From: Oceanimonas sp052119705
GTDB taxonomy: Bacteria > Pseudomonadota > Gammaproteobacteria > Enterobacterales > Aeromonadaceae
NCBI RefSeq assembly: GCF_052119705.1
Contig: NZ_JBGQOP010000015.1
Span: 6,891 to 70,890, forward strand
Direction: 5' to 3'
DNA: 64,000 nt
Under the pieces are notes generated by a model. That model did not search any database and had not been told where the DNA came from. It was given only the letters and a program-made list of their open reading frames with translations. The position numbers and the translations under genes are program-made. Positions 43,985-53,222 of the stretch are shown here, piece after piece. The first letter of the stretch is position 1, and each line of letters opens with the position of its first letter.

Positions 43985-44431
43985 TTAAGAAGAAATCATG
44001 ATTTGATAGAGCTCGTCATCGCTAGTGGCTTGACGTAATTGCTTACAGATCTGTTTGTCACTGAGTTTTTCGGCGATCAAGGATAGGGTTTTAAGGTGCT
44101 GCTTACACTCTTGCTCTGGCACCAGCAATGCAAAGACCAAACTCACCGGCTGGTTATCGATGGCATCAAACTCCACAGGCTCAGCAAAGGTGAGCAGTAC
44201 GGCGGTGGCTTGATTGTTATTGCTAATACGGCCGTGAGGAATGGCAATACCGTTACCTATACCGGTGCTGCCCATTTTTTCCCGTGCTAGAAGGCAGTCA
44301 AACAATTGCTGACTGTTGATGTTGAGGTGTGCTGCTGCGAGCTCGCTGATGATTTCCAGCGCCCTTTTCTTGCTCGTGCAAGGGACGGCACTACGCGTGC
44401 AGTCCCTGCTTAGTATATCGGCGACTTCCAT
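43985..44431 (-). CDS. ptsN: Nitrogen PTS EIIA component
   Basis: Terminal phosphate acceptor of the nitrogen phosphotransferase chain; regulates potassium uptake and other targets rather than sugar transport. 148 residues, phosphorylated His66 in GIAIPHGRIS. It lies between hpf (2-base gap) and rapZ (9-base gap). Confidence 0.95.
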   Translation of the reverse strand: MEVADILSRDCTRSAVPCTSKKRALEIISELAAAHLNINSQQLFDCLLAREKMGSTGIGNGIAIPHGRISNNNQATAVLLTFAEPVEFDAIDNQPVSLVFALLVPEQECKQHLKTLSLIAEKLSDKQICKQLRQATSDDELYQIMISS

Positions 44432-44433
44432 AG

Positions 44434-44721
44434 TTATTTTTGCTTGAGCTTCTCTTTGTGTTTAATCACTTGGCGATCGAGTTTGTCGAACAAACCGTCG
44501 ATGGCTGCGTACATATCATCTTGCTCACAAGTGGCAAAGATTTCACCGCCGCTGAGGTTAATTTTGGCTTCAGCAATTTGCTGTAATTTTTCAAGCGTCA
44601 GCACTACATGCACTATGGTGATATTATCGAAATGGCGCTCTAGCTTAGCAAACTTGCTATTCACATAGTCACGCAGGGAGTCAGTGATGTCTACATGGTG
44701 TCCAGTCAGATTTATTTGCAT
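44434..44721 (-). CDS. hpf: Ribosome hibernation promoting factor
   Basis: Binds the 30S decoding channel and promotes ribosome dimerisation in stationary phase. 95 residues, the short form, beginning MQINLTGHHVDITDSLRDYV. It is directly downstream of rpoN, the standard gene order. Confidence 0.95.
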   Translation of the reverse strand: MQINLTGHHVDITDSLRDYVNSKFAKLERHFDNITIVHVVLTLEKLQQIAEAKINLSGGEIFATCEQDDMYAAIDGLFDKLDRQVIKHKEKLKQK

Positions 44722-44743
44722 AAAGTCTTCCTTCTAAGTCCGC

Positions 44744-46198
44744 CTACAATAGGCGCTTACGCTGATTGGAAGGGGGGATGGCCAGTGACTCACGATACTT
44801 GGCTATGGTCCGTCTGGCTACCTGTATCCCCTGTTCGTCCAGTAATTGCGCGATTTTGCTGTCGCTCAATGGCTTAACCGGGTTTTCTGCCGCGACTAAT
44901 TTCTTAATAAAGGCGCGAATGGCCGTAGAAGAACATTCGCCGCCACTTTCGGTAGCTACATGGCTGGAGAAAAAATATTTTAACTCAAAAACCCCTTTGG
45001 GTGAGTGTAAAAATTTTTGGGTGGTGACACGAGAAATCGTCGATTCATGCATCTCTACCACTTCTGCTACCTGATTCAGGACCATGGGCTTCATTGCCTC
45101 GGCTCCATGCTCAAAGAATGCCTGTTGTTGATCGACAATACAATTAGCAACCTTGAGCAAGGTCTCATTTCTGCTTTCTAAGCTCTTGATAAACCATTTG
45201 GCATCTTGAGTGTGCTGGCGAATAAACTGGCCATCACTGCCTTGCTGGCCTTGGCCCATGGCCGCATAGGTTTGGTTTAAGCGCACCTTAGGTAAGGCCT
45301 CGGGATTAAGTTCGGCTTTCCACACCCCTTGCAGCTTAGTGACCACCACATCGGGGATCACATACTCTGAGTTGTGTTGCAGCAGGTTATTGCCAGGCCT
45401 TGGCTCGAGTTGCTGAATTAACGCCAACACGTCTCTGAGCTCATCTTCTTTCAGGCCTGTGAGTCGCTGCAGGCTGCGATAATCGCGCGTGGCCAGCAAA
45501 TCCATGTGCGCGGCGATCAGCCGTTGAGCTTGTGAGAGCCAAGGGGTGTTGGCAGGCAGGGCATTCAGTTGAATAGCTAAGCATTCTTGCACGCTGCGCG
45601 CGGCTACGCCTAAAGGGTCGAAGTGCTGAATACGCTTTAGCACCGCCTCCACTTCATCAGCTTCTATGTGCTGCTCGCCGCCGATAACCGAGGCCAGAAT
45701 ACCCTCAATGTCTAGGCTGAGATAACCGGCTTCGTCTATGGCATCAATAATAGCTAAGGCGATAGCCTGATCGGTTTCACTAAAGGGCGTGAGCTGCATC
45801 TGCCACAACAGATAATCTTGCAGGGTCTCTGTGGTCTCGCCTTGATAGACGGTCTCTTCTAGCCCGTCTGGCAGGCCACCTGTGCCGCTGGTGCCGGCGG
45901 AGGCGGTATAAATATCATCCCACTGAGTGTCCATGGGCATCTCATCAGACAACTGATGTTGCTCCATGGCCTTGTCGGTAGCCATTTGCTCATCTTTGGC
46001 AGCTGGCTGCGGTACGAGTTCATCGTCGTTGCCATACTCGTCGGCTTCTTCTTGCTCGAGCAGGGGATTATTTTCGAGTGCCAGTTGAATTTCTTGCTGC
46101 AGCTCTAGGCTCGATAGTTGCAGCAGGCGAATGGCCTGTTGCAACTGGGGAGTCATGGTTAGCTGCTGTCCCATACGTAATTGAAGAGTTGGCTTCAT
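44744..46198 (-). CDS. rpoN: RNA polymerase sigma-54 factor
   Basis: Directs RNA polymerase to -24/-12 promoters that need ATP-driven activators. 484 residues: Gln-rich activator-interacting region (1-50, LQMRMGQQLTMTPQLQQAI type), acidic region II, core-binding domain and the RpoN box ARRTIAKYRE near the C-terminus. It follows lptB with about 180 bases between, where its own promoter may lie. Confidence 0.97.
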   Translation of the reverse strand: MKPTLQLRMGQQLTMTPQLQQAIRLLQLSSLELQQEIQLALENNPLLEQEEADEYGNDDELVPQPAAKDEQMATDKAMEQHQLSDEMPMDTQWDDIYTASAGTSGTGGLPDGLEETVYQGETTETLQDYLLWQMQLTPFSETDQAIALAIIDAIDEAGYLSLDIEGILASVIGGEQHIEADEVEAVLKRIQHFDPLGVAARSVQECLAIQLNALPANTPWLSQAQRLIAAHMDLLATRDYRSLQRLTGLKEDELRDVLALIQQLEPRPGNNLLQHNSEYVIPDVVVTKLQGVWKAELNPEALPKVRLNQTYAAMGQGQQGSDGQFIRQHTQDAKWFIKSLESRNETLLKVANCIVDQQQAFFEHGAEAMKPMVLNQVAEVVEMHESTISRVTTQKFLHSPKGVFELKYFFSSHVATESGGECSSTAIRAFIKKLVAAENPVKPLSDSKIAQLLDEQGIQVARRTIAKYRESLAIPPSNQRKRLL

Positions 46199-46381
46199 AG
46201 TTGTAAAAATCCTTTCATAGCAACCAAAAGTCCTTCTTTATCAACAGCAGAGGAGGCGGTATTACTCTTTACGTTACGGTCTGGCTGAGTTTTGGCTTCA
46301 CTTAAATTCATTTAAGTTGCGCTGCAAAATAGCCGGGCCGTTGCGCAGCTAACTATGATAGCCGCGCGATTTATTAGTCTA

Positions 46382-47107
46382 TTAAAGACTAAATTGCTCA
46401 CCCAAATAGACTTTTTTCACCTGTTCGTTGGCCAAAATCTCGGCGGGGGTGCCGGCGGCAATACCATGGCCGTGGCTCACGATATAGGCTCGCTCGCACA
46501 CATCCAGCGTTTCGCGCACGTTATGATCGGTGATCAGTACGCCTAGGCCGCGATCTCGCAGGTGCAAGATGATTTTTTTAATATCTAACACCGAAATAGG
46601 GTCGACGCCGGCAAAGGGCTCATCCAATAAAATAAAGCGCGGCTCTGCGGCCAAGGCGCGGGCTATTTCGACACGGCGGCGCTCACCACCGGATAAGCTC
46701 ATGCCCATGCTGTCACGAATATGGCCAATATTAAATTCTTCGAGCAACTGCTCCATTTTTTCGATGCGCGCTACGGCATTGAGCTCTTTACGTGTTTCTA
46801 GCACGGCCATAATGTTGTTGGCCACGCTAAGTCGTCGAAAAATGGAGGCTTCTTGGGGTAAGTAGCCGATACCGGCGCGAGCGCGAACATGCATCGGCTG
46901 ATGACTAATATCTTGGTCATCTATGGTAATGCTGCCCGCATCACGCTGTACCAAGCCTACTATCATATAAAAAGACGTGGTTTTACCAGCACCGTTTGGG
47001 CCCAGTAAACCGACGATTTGGCCAGTTTTTACGGTGATGCTTACATCGGCCACTACTTGACGGCCCTTGTAACTTTTCTGCAGTCCGCGTGCGTTCAGGG
47101 TCGCCAT
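46382..47107 (-). CDS. lptB: LPS export ABC transporter ATP-binding protein LptB
   Basis: Cytoplasmic ATPase that drives extraction of lipopolysaccharide from the inner membrane with LptFG (not in this window). 241 residues; Walker A GPNGAGKTTS, signature LSGGERRRVEIARAL, Walker B FILLDEPFAGVDP. Two bases separate it from lptA. Confidence 0.97.
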   Translation of the reverse strand: MATLNARGLQKSYKGRQVVADVSITVKTGQIVGLLGPNGAGKTTSFYMIVGLVQRDAGSITIDDQDISHQPMHVRARAGIGYLPQEASIFRRLSVANNIMAVLETRKELNAVARIEKMEQLLEEFNIGHIRDSMGMSLSGGERRRVEIARALAAEPRFILLDEPFAGVDPISVLDIKKIILHLRDRGLGVLITDHNVRETLDVCERAYIVSHGHGIAAGTPAEILANEQVKKVYLGEQFSL

Positions 47108-47109
47108 GA

Positions 47110-47655
47110 TTAGGGTTTAGCCTCTTTTTTATTCATGTTCTGCAGCTGTTCAGGCAAGAAGATCGTTTTTACGCGTCCGTTGCTGCCTTGGCCTTCTGCT
47201 TCCATTTGTTCTTTATCAATAAAGTAGCGAATGCGATAGCCGGTAACTATGTTGTCGTTTTGCTTGAGCTCGGCATTGTCAAGCAGGGTAATAGTACGGG
47301 TTTTAATGTCGTAGGTGATCTGCTTGGCCTTGGCATTAATCGGTTGGCCACTGTCGAGCACCTGATAGTAGGTGGCGGGTGAGCCGTAGGCCGTCATAGT
47401 CTGCAGGCCCTCGTCGTTACGCGTGACCACTAATTTACTGGCGCGCACGTCGAGCGTACCTTGTTTGACGACTACATTATCGGTAAAGGTCACCTTATTG
47501 TCGGCCAGCTCTACCAGTTGGCTGCCTGAGTCTATGGTTACAGGCTCCTTATAATCCGATTCTTTAGCCTGAGCTAGGTTTATGCCCAGCGCTAAAAGGC
47601 TGGTCAGACATAATCCGGATAGACTAAGGAGTCGTGTAGCTTGCCTGAGTATCAT
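47110..47655 (-). CDS. lptA: LPS transport periplasmic protein LptA
   Basis: Forms the periplasmic bridge that carries LPS from LptC to LptD. 181 residues with a signal peptide (ending NLAQA) and an OstA-type beta-jellyroll (VTFTDNVVVKQGTLDVRASKLVV). ATG at 47655 is chosen for the signal peptide and a GGTGGA upstream; the frame upstream to 47727 is inside lptC. The 32-base overlap with lptC suggests coupled translation. Confidence 0.94.
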   Translation of the reverse strand: MILRQATRLLSLSGLCLTSLLALGINLAQAKESDYKEPVTIDSGSQLVELADNKVTFTDNVVVKQGTLDVRASKLVVTRNDEGLQTMTAYGSPATYYQVLDSGQPINAKAKQITYDIKTRTITLLDNAELKQNDNIVTGYRIRYFIDKEQMEAEGQGSNGRVKTIFLPEQLQNMNKKEAKP

Positions 47656-48172
47656 GCAGTAGTTCCACCGTTTGTTGATCGATCTTTCCCAGTAAACCCA
47701 GACCATTAGCCTGATAATTGGGGCCACTCAGTTGTACCGCTCGGTTAGAGCGTAGCTGATTATTAATAAAATCCAGTTCCAGATATTCGGTGTTCAGCGT
47801 TTTGATGGCTGCATCCGCTTGCAGTCCCTTGCCTACCACATCGCCGTTTAAGATGGCATTGTCACCTGTGTTGACCATGCCCTCATCACCACTGAGCTGC
47901 CACTGTGGCTGGCCGTCGGGCGAATAGAGCAAGATAACAGGTTTTTCCATTAGGGTCATGGTCAGCGGCTCGTAGTGCTCTGCATACTCGGCAGTTAAGC
48001 CGCGATAGGGTAATCCGAGTTGATTGTATTGTACGCTTTGTAGTTGCTTAGCAATAAAATCTGGTTGATAGTTTTGCTGATTGACCGCTTGGTCTTGGGC
48101 AGGTTCAAACCACTGCCAGCAAATCAGTGCCAACACAAACAGGCCGCCAAAAATGAGTGTTTGACGGCTCAT
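47624..48172 (-). CDS. lptC: LPS export membrane-anchored protein LptC
   Basis: Single-pass inner-membrane protein that takes LPS from LptB2FG and hands it to LptA. 182 residues: membrane helix (about 5-23), then a beta-jellyroll (QWQLSGDEGMVN, YLELDFINNQLRS). It overlaps kdsC by 4 bases and lptA by 32. Confidence 0.93.
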   Translation of the reverse strand: MSRQTLIFGGLFVLALICWQWFEPAQDQAVNQQNYQPDFIAKQLQSVQYNQLGLPYRGLTAEYAEHYEPLTMTLMEKPVILLYSPDGQPQWQLSGDEGMVNTGDNAILNGDVVGKGLQADAAIKTLNTEYLELDFINNQLRSNRAVQLSGPNYQANGLGLLGKIDQQTVELLHDTQASYTTP

Positions 48173-48720
48173 ACGCTCATACCTTGAGCAAGGTGCAAAA
48201 CACCGCGCGCCTCCAGCATTAAGTCACACAGCTCGCGCACACAGCCGCGGCCACCGGCTAACTGAGTTGTGTAATCTGCACGCTGGCGCACTAGGGGATG
48301 AGCATCATGGACCGCCACGCCTAAGCCACATAATTCCATGACCGATAAGTCGACCACGTCATCGCCGATATAAGCCACTTGCTCAGGTTTAAGGTTTAAG
48401 TCCTTGAGCAGGACGTTAAAGCTGATGCGTTTATCGCTTTGGCCTTGGTAGACATGGGTTACGCCGAGGGCGGCCATGCGGTCAGTTACTATTTTTGAAT
48501 CACGGCCCGTGATCACTGCGACGTCTATGCCTGCATTCATTAGCGCTTTCATGCCAAAACCGTCTTTGGTATTAAAGGTTTTGAATTCTTCGCCTTGGTT
48601 ACCTAAATAGATCAGGCCATCGGATAGGACGCCGTCTACGTCACAAATTAGCAGCTGGATTTGTGACAATTTCTGCCAAACGCTGCTGGCTATCGGGCCA
48701 TAAAGTGCGGATTGTTCCAT
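48169..48720 (-). CDS. kdsC: 3-deoxy-D-manno-octulosonate-8-phosphate phosphatase
   Basis: Removes phosphate from Kdo-8-phosphate, the last step to free Kdo for LPS inner core. 183 residues, HAD family with CDVDGVLSDG (D27, D29 catalytic). It is joined to kdsD by a one-base overlap. Confidence 0.96.
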   Translation of the reverse strand: MEQSALYGPIASSVWQKLSQIQLLICDVDGVLSDGLIYLGNQGEEFKTFNTKDGFGMKALMNAGIDVAVITGRDSKIVTDRMAALGVTHVYQGQSDKRISFNVLLKDLNLKPEQVAYIGDDVVDLSVMELCGLGVAVHDAHPLVRQRADYTTQLAGGRGCVRELCDLMLEARGVLHLAQGMSV

Positions 48721-49694
48721 TAGATAACTCCTGCCAGTAAGAGGTCGTGCATATTAAAAGCGCCTATGGGTCTTTGCTGCTCATCAAGCACTAACAGGCC
48801 ACTAATTTTCTTTTCTTCCATTAACTGTACCGCTTCTGCGGCCAGCATATTGGCGTGTACCGTGGTGCACTTGCGGCTCATTACCTGATAGATAGGGGTG
48901 CTATGTACGTCAATTTTTTGATCGAGCGTGCGGCGCAAATCACCGTCTGTGTAAACGCCGGCCAGTTTTTGCTCCTCATCCACGACGGCGGTAAAGCCTA
49001 AGCCACTGCGGCCAATCTCTAGCAAGGCATCAATAATCAAGGTGTTAAGGCCCACTTTCGGTACCCGCTGCTCTTTATGCATTAAGTCGCTGACGCGTAA
49101 TAGCAGCCGCTTGCCCAAGGCGCCACCTGGGTGGCTGAGGGCAAAGTCGTTGGCGGTAAAGCCGCGTGCTTCTAATAAAGACACCGCAAGGGCGTCACCC
49201 ATCACTAAGGCCGCCGTGGTGCTGGCGGTGGGGGCAAGACCCAGTGGGCAGGCCTCTTGTTCGACTCGGGTACACAAATGTATATTTGCTTCGCGGGCCA
49301 TGGTGGAGTCGGGATTACCGGTTAAACAAATCAACGGGATGGCGCGACGCTTCAATACCGGCAGCAGTGAAATAATTTCACTGCTTTCGCCAGAATTAGA
49401 CAAGGCTACCACCACGTCTTGCTTACCTATCATGCCCAAGTCGCCATGACTGGCTTCCCCTGGGTGCATAAAAAATGCCGGCGAGCCGGTGCTGGCTAAG
49501 GTGGCGGAAATCTTATGGGCGATGTGGCCCGACTTGCCCATGCCGGTGACGATAATTTTGCCTTGGCAGTCAAACATCAATTGGCAAGCTTGGGTAAAGG
49601 CGTCATCCAGATATTGATAAAGGCCGTCTATGGCCGCCTTTTCAATATCCAGTACGCGTTGGGCCGTTTTTTGGTAATCAAATTTAACTGTCAT
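48720..49694 (-). CDS. kdsD: Arabinose-5-phosphate isomerase
   Basis: Converts ribulose-5-phosphate to arabinose-5-phosphate, the first step toward Kdo. 324 residues (E. coli 328): SIS domain (about 30-175, VTGMGKSGHIAHK) and two CBS domains (about 200-324). ATG at 49694 has GGAG 6 bases upstream, whereas the frame back to 49757 lacks support. First gene of the leftward lpt/rpoN transcript, divergent from mlaF. Confidence 0.96.
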   Translation of the reverse strand: MTVKFDYQKTAQRVLDIEKAAIDGLYQYLDDAFTQACQLMFDCQGKIIVTGMGKSGHIAHKISATLASTGSPAFFMHPGEASHGDLGMIGKQDVVVALSNSGESSEIISLLPVLKRRAIPLICLTGNPDSTMAREANIHLCTRVEQEACPLGLAPTASTTAALVMGDALAVSLLEARGFTANDFALSHPGGALGKRLLLRVSDLMHKEQRVPKVGLNTLIIDALLEIGRSGLGFTAVVDEEQKLAGVYTDGDLRRTLDQKIDVHSTPIYQVMSRKCTTVHANMLAAEAVQLMEEKKISGLLVLDEQQRPIGAFNMHDLLLAGVI

Positions 49695-49950
49695 TGTGCT
49701 CTCCACACTTAAGGCGCTGCCATTATAGAAAAGCCGGTGGCGTTTAGCGACTGCCAATCTCGCTTTGGTTTAATGTAAGGCGTGTACCGCACCAGTGGAC
49801 GGCGAATAATAAGGTGTTTTGCCCTAAATTCTTCATGGTTGCTGGCCGCTTAGGTCATTAAATGGCGCATCACCAAGGCTTTACCTTGCGTCTTGGTTGC
49901 CCATCTATCGGGGAAACCATACAATCCCTTTTTTTCGTTGGGGAATCCGT

Positions 49951-50751
49951 TTGAGCCAGAACCTTGTTGAAATAAGGGATCTCTGCTTTAGCCATGGTGA
50001 TCGAACCTTATACGATGGCATCAATCTGCAGATCCCTAAAGGTAAAATTACCGCCATTATGGGGCCGAGCGGCATAGGTAAAACCACTATGCTGCGTCTG
50101 ATTGGCGGCCAGATTAAACCCAGCAGCGGGGAAATCTTATTTGATGGTCAGTCGATCCCTAAGATGGGCCGAGCGCGTTTATACGAACAACGCCAGCGCA
50201 TGGGCATGCTTTTTCAAAGTGGTGCACTTTTTACTGGCATGTCGGTGTTCGATAATGTGGCGTTTGCACTGCGTGAGCACAGCGGTTATCCCGAGGCCAT
50301 TATCCATACACTCGTGATGATGAAGCTAGAAGCGGTAGGTTTGCGTGGGGCCGCACATTTAATGCCCTCAGAGCTGTCGGGAGGTATGGCGCGCCGTGCC
50401 GCGCTGGCGCGCGCGATCGCTCATGATCCCGAGTTGATCATGTACGATGAGCCGTTTGCCGGTCAAGATCCGATCAGTATGGCGGTGTTGGTGAAGCTGA
50501 TTGCGGAGCTGAATAAGGCGCAAGGTTTAACCTCTATTGTGGTGACCCACGACGTAGATGAGGCTCTGAGCATTGCCGATTACGCCTACGTGATTGCCAA
50601 TAAGAAGGTGATAGCCGCAGGGTCGCCCGCCGAATTGCGCCAAAGCGCGGATCCACAACTAGTACAGTTTTTAGAAGGACAGGCGGACGGCCCAGTGGCA
50701 TTCCATTATCCTGCACCTTCTTATAGGGAGTCGCTTGCAAATGTTAATTGA
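49951..50751 (+). CDS. mlaF: Phospholipid transport ATP-binding protein MlaF
   Basis: ATPase of the Mla system, which moves phospholipids between the outer and inner membranes to keep outer-membrane asymmetry. About 266 residues; Walker A GPSGIGKTT, LSGGMARRAALARAI, Walker B ELIMYDEPFAGQDP. No ATG fits: the TTG at 49951 has GGGGAA 5 bases upstream and gives the family N-terminus; a TTG at 49897 would add 18 residues. Confidence 0.95.
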   Translation: MSQNLVEIRDLCFSHGDRTLYDGINLQIPKGKITAIMGPSGIGKTTMLRLIGGQIKPSSGEILFDGQSIPKMGRARLYEQRQRMGMLFQSGALFTGMSVFDNVAFALREHSGYPEAIIHTLVMMKLEAVGLRGAAHLMPSELSGGMARRAALARAIAHDPELIMYDEPFAGQDPISMAVLVKLIAELNKAQGLTSIVVTHDVDEALSIADYAYVIANKKVIAAGSPAELRQSADPQLVQFLEGQADGPVAFHYPAPSYRESLANVN

Positions 50752-51520
50752 GGTTATAGGTCGATTAGGGCGCCAAGGGATAACTAGCCTGTCTTCGATT
50801 GGGCGCGCCGGTATCATGCTGTTGCATGCGCTGCTCGGTAAACCTCAGCCGAGAAAACACTTTCCGCTGTTAGTTGAACAGCTGCAAGTCGTGGGCGTGC
50901 AGTCGGTGGCCATTATCTTGGTGTCAGGGCTATTTATCGGCATGGTGCTGGCGCTGCAAGGCTATAACGTGCTGGTAGATTTTGGTGCCGAGGGCATGCT
51001 GGGGCCACTGGTGTCGCTGTCGTTATTGCGCGAGTTAGGACCTGTGGTCACCGGCTTGCTATTTGCCGGGCGCGCCGGCTCTGCCTTAACCGCCGAGCTG
51101 GGCTTAATGAAAGCCACCGAGCAGTTATCCAGCCTAGAAATGATGGGCGTGGATCCGCTGCGTCGTGTGGTCGCGCCGCGATTTTGGGCCGGCATGATCA
51201 GTATGCCGCTGTTGGCGCTGATGTTTAGCCTAGTGGGCATCTGGGGCGCCAAGCTGGTGGGCGTAGACTGGTTAGGCGTAGATGCGGGCGGTTTTTGGTC
51301 TGCCATGCAGGCGGCAGTCGATTTTAATCAAGATATTATGCAAGGCCTGATTAAAACGCTGGTGTTTGCCTTGGTGATTACCTGGATCGCCTTATTTAAC
51401 GGTTATGATGCCAAGCCCACTGCGGCTGGCATTAGTCAGGCCACGACGCGTACCGTGGTTCATTCTTCTTTGGCGGTTTTGGGGCTGGATTTTGTGCTCA
51501 CCGTCGTTATGTTTGGATAA
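50741..51520 (+). CDS. mlaE: Phospholipid transport permease MlaE
   Basis: Inner-membrane permease of the Mla system, 259 residues, with five or six hydrophobic segments and the LLFAGRAGSALTAELGLMKATEQL stretch that contacts the ATPase. ATG at 50741 overlaps mlaF by 11 bases; TTG at 50735 is an alternative. Confidence 0.95.
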   Translation: MLIEVIGRLGRQGITSLSSIGRAGIMLLHALLGKPQPRKHFPLLVEQLQVVGVQSVAIILVSGLFIGMVLALQGYNVLVDFGAEGMLGPLVSLSLLRELGPVVTGLLFAGRAGSALTAELGLMKATEQLSSLEMMGVDPLRRVVAPRFWAGMISMPLLALMFSLVGIWGAKLVGVDWLGVDAGGFWSAMQAAVDFNQDIMQGLIKTLVFALVITWIALFNGYDAKPTAAGISQATTRTVVHSSLAVLGLDFVLTVVMFG

Positions 51521-51526
51521 ATTGTG

Positions 51527-52003
51527 ATGAAATACAGCAAGCTAGAATTTAGTGTGGGCTGTTTTATGTTAGCCGGCATAGGCGCCTTACTCTTATTGGC
51601 CTTCAAAGTGGCAGGTGTAAACGTACAAGGCCAAGGAGAAAGTTATACCTTCTATGCTAAGTTCGATAATATTGGCGGCTTAAAGAACCGTTCCCCGATC
51701 AAGGTGGGTGGCGTGGTAGTGGGGCGGGTGACTGAGATTAAACTCGATGCGAAGGATCAAACTCCAGTAGTCGTCTTGAGTGTGAGTCGCAGCGCCGGTG
51801 ACTTCTCCGAAAGCACCACGGCGGCCATTCAAACATCGGGTCTGTTGGGCGAGCAGTATTTGGCGCTCAGTCCAGGTTTTGCTGATGAAGACATGGGCAT
51901 TGGCATGCTCAAGGATGGCGATACCATTACCGATACCCAATCGGCGTTAGTGCTAGAAGAGTTGATTGGTAAGTTTATTTATTCCATTGGCGATAAAGAA
52001 TAA
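51527..52003 (+). CDS. mlaD: Phospholipid-binding MCE protein MlaD
   Basis: Membrane-anchored hexameric lipid channel of the Mla system, 158 residues: one N-terminal helix (about 7-25), one MCE domain (about 38-118) and a short helical end. GTG at 51524 immediately precedes the ATG. Much shorter than the other MCE protein in this window. Confidence 0.94.
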   Translation: MKYSKLEFSVGCFMLAGIGALLLLAFKVAGVNVQGQGESYTFYAKFDNIGGLKNRSPIKVGGVVVGRVTEIKLDAKDQTPVVVLSVSRSAGDFSESTTAAIQTSGLLGEQYLALSPGFADEDMGIGMLKDGDTITDTQSALVLEELIGKFIYSIGDKE

Positions 52004-52031
52004 ACGTTCGCATATCCAGTAGGAGCACGGC

Positions 52032-52670
52032 ATGAGAAAATTATTGATTTCAGGATTATTAGTCATAGCGGGCACTTGGGCACCTTTCGCGAATGCCTTG
52101 ACCTTCACCGATCCTCATCGACTGGTGAGTGAAGTTGCACAAAATACCTTTGACCGCTTAAACAAAGAACAAACTCAGATTAAAGCCGATCCTAAATATT
52201 TGCGTACTATAGTGCGTGAAGAAATGCTGCCCGGCGTGGACGTGCGTTTCTCGGCTTTTCGGGTGATTGGCAGGCAGCTTAACGACACCACACCCGCCCA
52301 GCGCGATGCGTTTGTGAATGCCTTTAGCGAGTATTTAGTGGTGACTTATGCCGACGCTTTAGCGGCCTATGATAAGCAAACCCTGGACATTGGTAAGGGC
52401 AGCGTCGGTAAAAACGAGCAGTTAGTGTCGATCCCTGTGAGCGTATTAGAGCCTAACAAACCGGCTATTAATCTTGAATTCAAATTGCGTAAAAATAACC
52501 GCACCGGTGAATGGAAGGTGTTTGACATGATAGCCGAAGGTATTAGTTTGCTGTCGGCTAAGCAGTCGGAGCTGAGCGGCCTGATCCGTCAACAAGGTAT
52601 CGACAAGGTGACTAAGGATTTATTGGCGCATACCAATAAGCCAGTTACTCCGCTGGAACGTAAAGAATGA
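52032..52670 (+). CDS. mlaC: Periplasmic phospholipid-binding protein MlaC
   Basis: Ferries phospholipids across the periplasm between the outer-membrane lipoprotein MlaA and MlaFEDB. 212 residues, signal peptide ending FANA, and the family stretch LPGVDVRFSAFRVIG. AGGAG precedes ATG. Overlaps mlaB by 4 bases. No mlaA is in this window. Confidence 0.94.
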   Translation: MRKLLISGLLVIAGTWAPFANALTFTDPHRLVSEVAQNTFDRLNKEQTQIKADPKYLRTIVREEMLPGVDVRFSAFRVIGRQLNDTTPAQRDAFVNAFSEYLVVTYADALAAYDKQTLDIGKGSVGKNEQLVSIPVSVLEPNKPAINLEFKLRKNNRTGEWKVFDMIAEGISLLSAKQSELSGLIRQQGIDKVTKDLLAHTNKPVTPLERKE

Positions 52671-52963
52671 AACAGCCCGCACCATTAACCCTGCCATTAA
52701 CCCGAGATCAATTAGCCAGCTATTGGGCGCAACGCGAGCAACTGTTTACCCACAATAGGGTCGATTTAAGTGGCTTGCACGAGATTGACTCGATTGGCTT
52801 GGCGTTTTTGGTACAGTGGAGTCAGTCTTTGGCCGCAGATGCGCGGCCATTAACACTCAATTCTCCGCCAGCGAGCTTTTATCCGCTGGCTGATTTATAT
52901 GGCGTCGGCGAATTTTTTACGCCGACCGACAACCTTGCCGAGAGCCAGTATGAGTCTGAATAA
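52667..52963 (+). CDS. mlaB: Mla system STAS-domain protein MlaB
   Basis: Small cytoplasmic STAS protein that stabilises the MlaF ATPase. 98 residues, with the STAS loop HEIDSIGLAFLVQW. Overlaps mlaC by 4 and ibaG by 14 bases. Confidence 0.9.
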   Translation: MKQPAPLTLPLTRDQLASYWAQREQLFTHNRVDLSGLHEIDSIGLAFLVQWSQSLAADARPLTLNSPPASFYPLADLYGVGEFFTPTDNLAESQYESE

Positions 52964-53210
52964 TCAAGTTGAACAATTATTGCGCCAAGCCTTGAGCTTG
53001 GATGAAGTCTACATCAAGAGCGAAGGCAGTCACTTTGAGGTGATTGCGGTGTCGAGTGATTTTGCCGACATGAGCCGCTTGCAGCGGCAGCAGTCCATTA
53101 ATGGTCCGTTACGGGAATTAATTGCCGAAAACACCATTCATGCCCTGACCGTGAAGACCTTTACCCCTGAGCAATGGGCTCGGGAACGAAAATTTATTAT
53201 GCCTTCCTAA
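52950..53210 (+). CDS. ibaG: BolA-family protein IbaG
   Basis: Acid-responsive BolA homologue, thought to bind iron-sulfur clusters with monothiol glutaredoxins. 86 residues with a typical core (SHFEVIAVSSDFADMSRLQRQQ) and C-terminal HALTVKTFTPEQW. ATG at 52950 lies inside the end of mlaB; the longer frame from 52899 is not family-like. Gene order mlaB-ibaG-murA is conserved. Confidence 0.94.
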   Translation: MSLNNQVEQLLRQALSLDEVYIKSEGSHFEVIAVSSDFADMSRLQRQQSINGPLRELIAENTIHALTVKTFTPEQWARERKFIMPS

Positions 53211-53222
53211 ACGGGAACCAAG

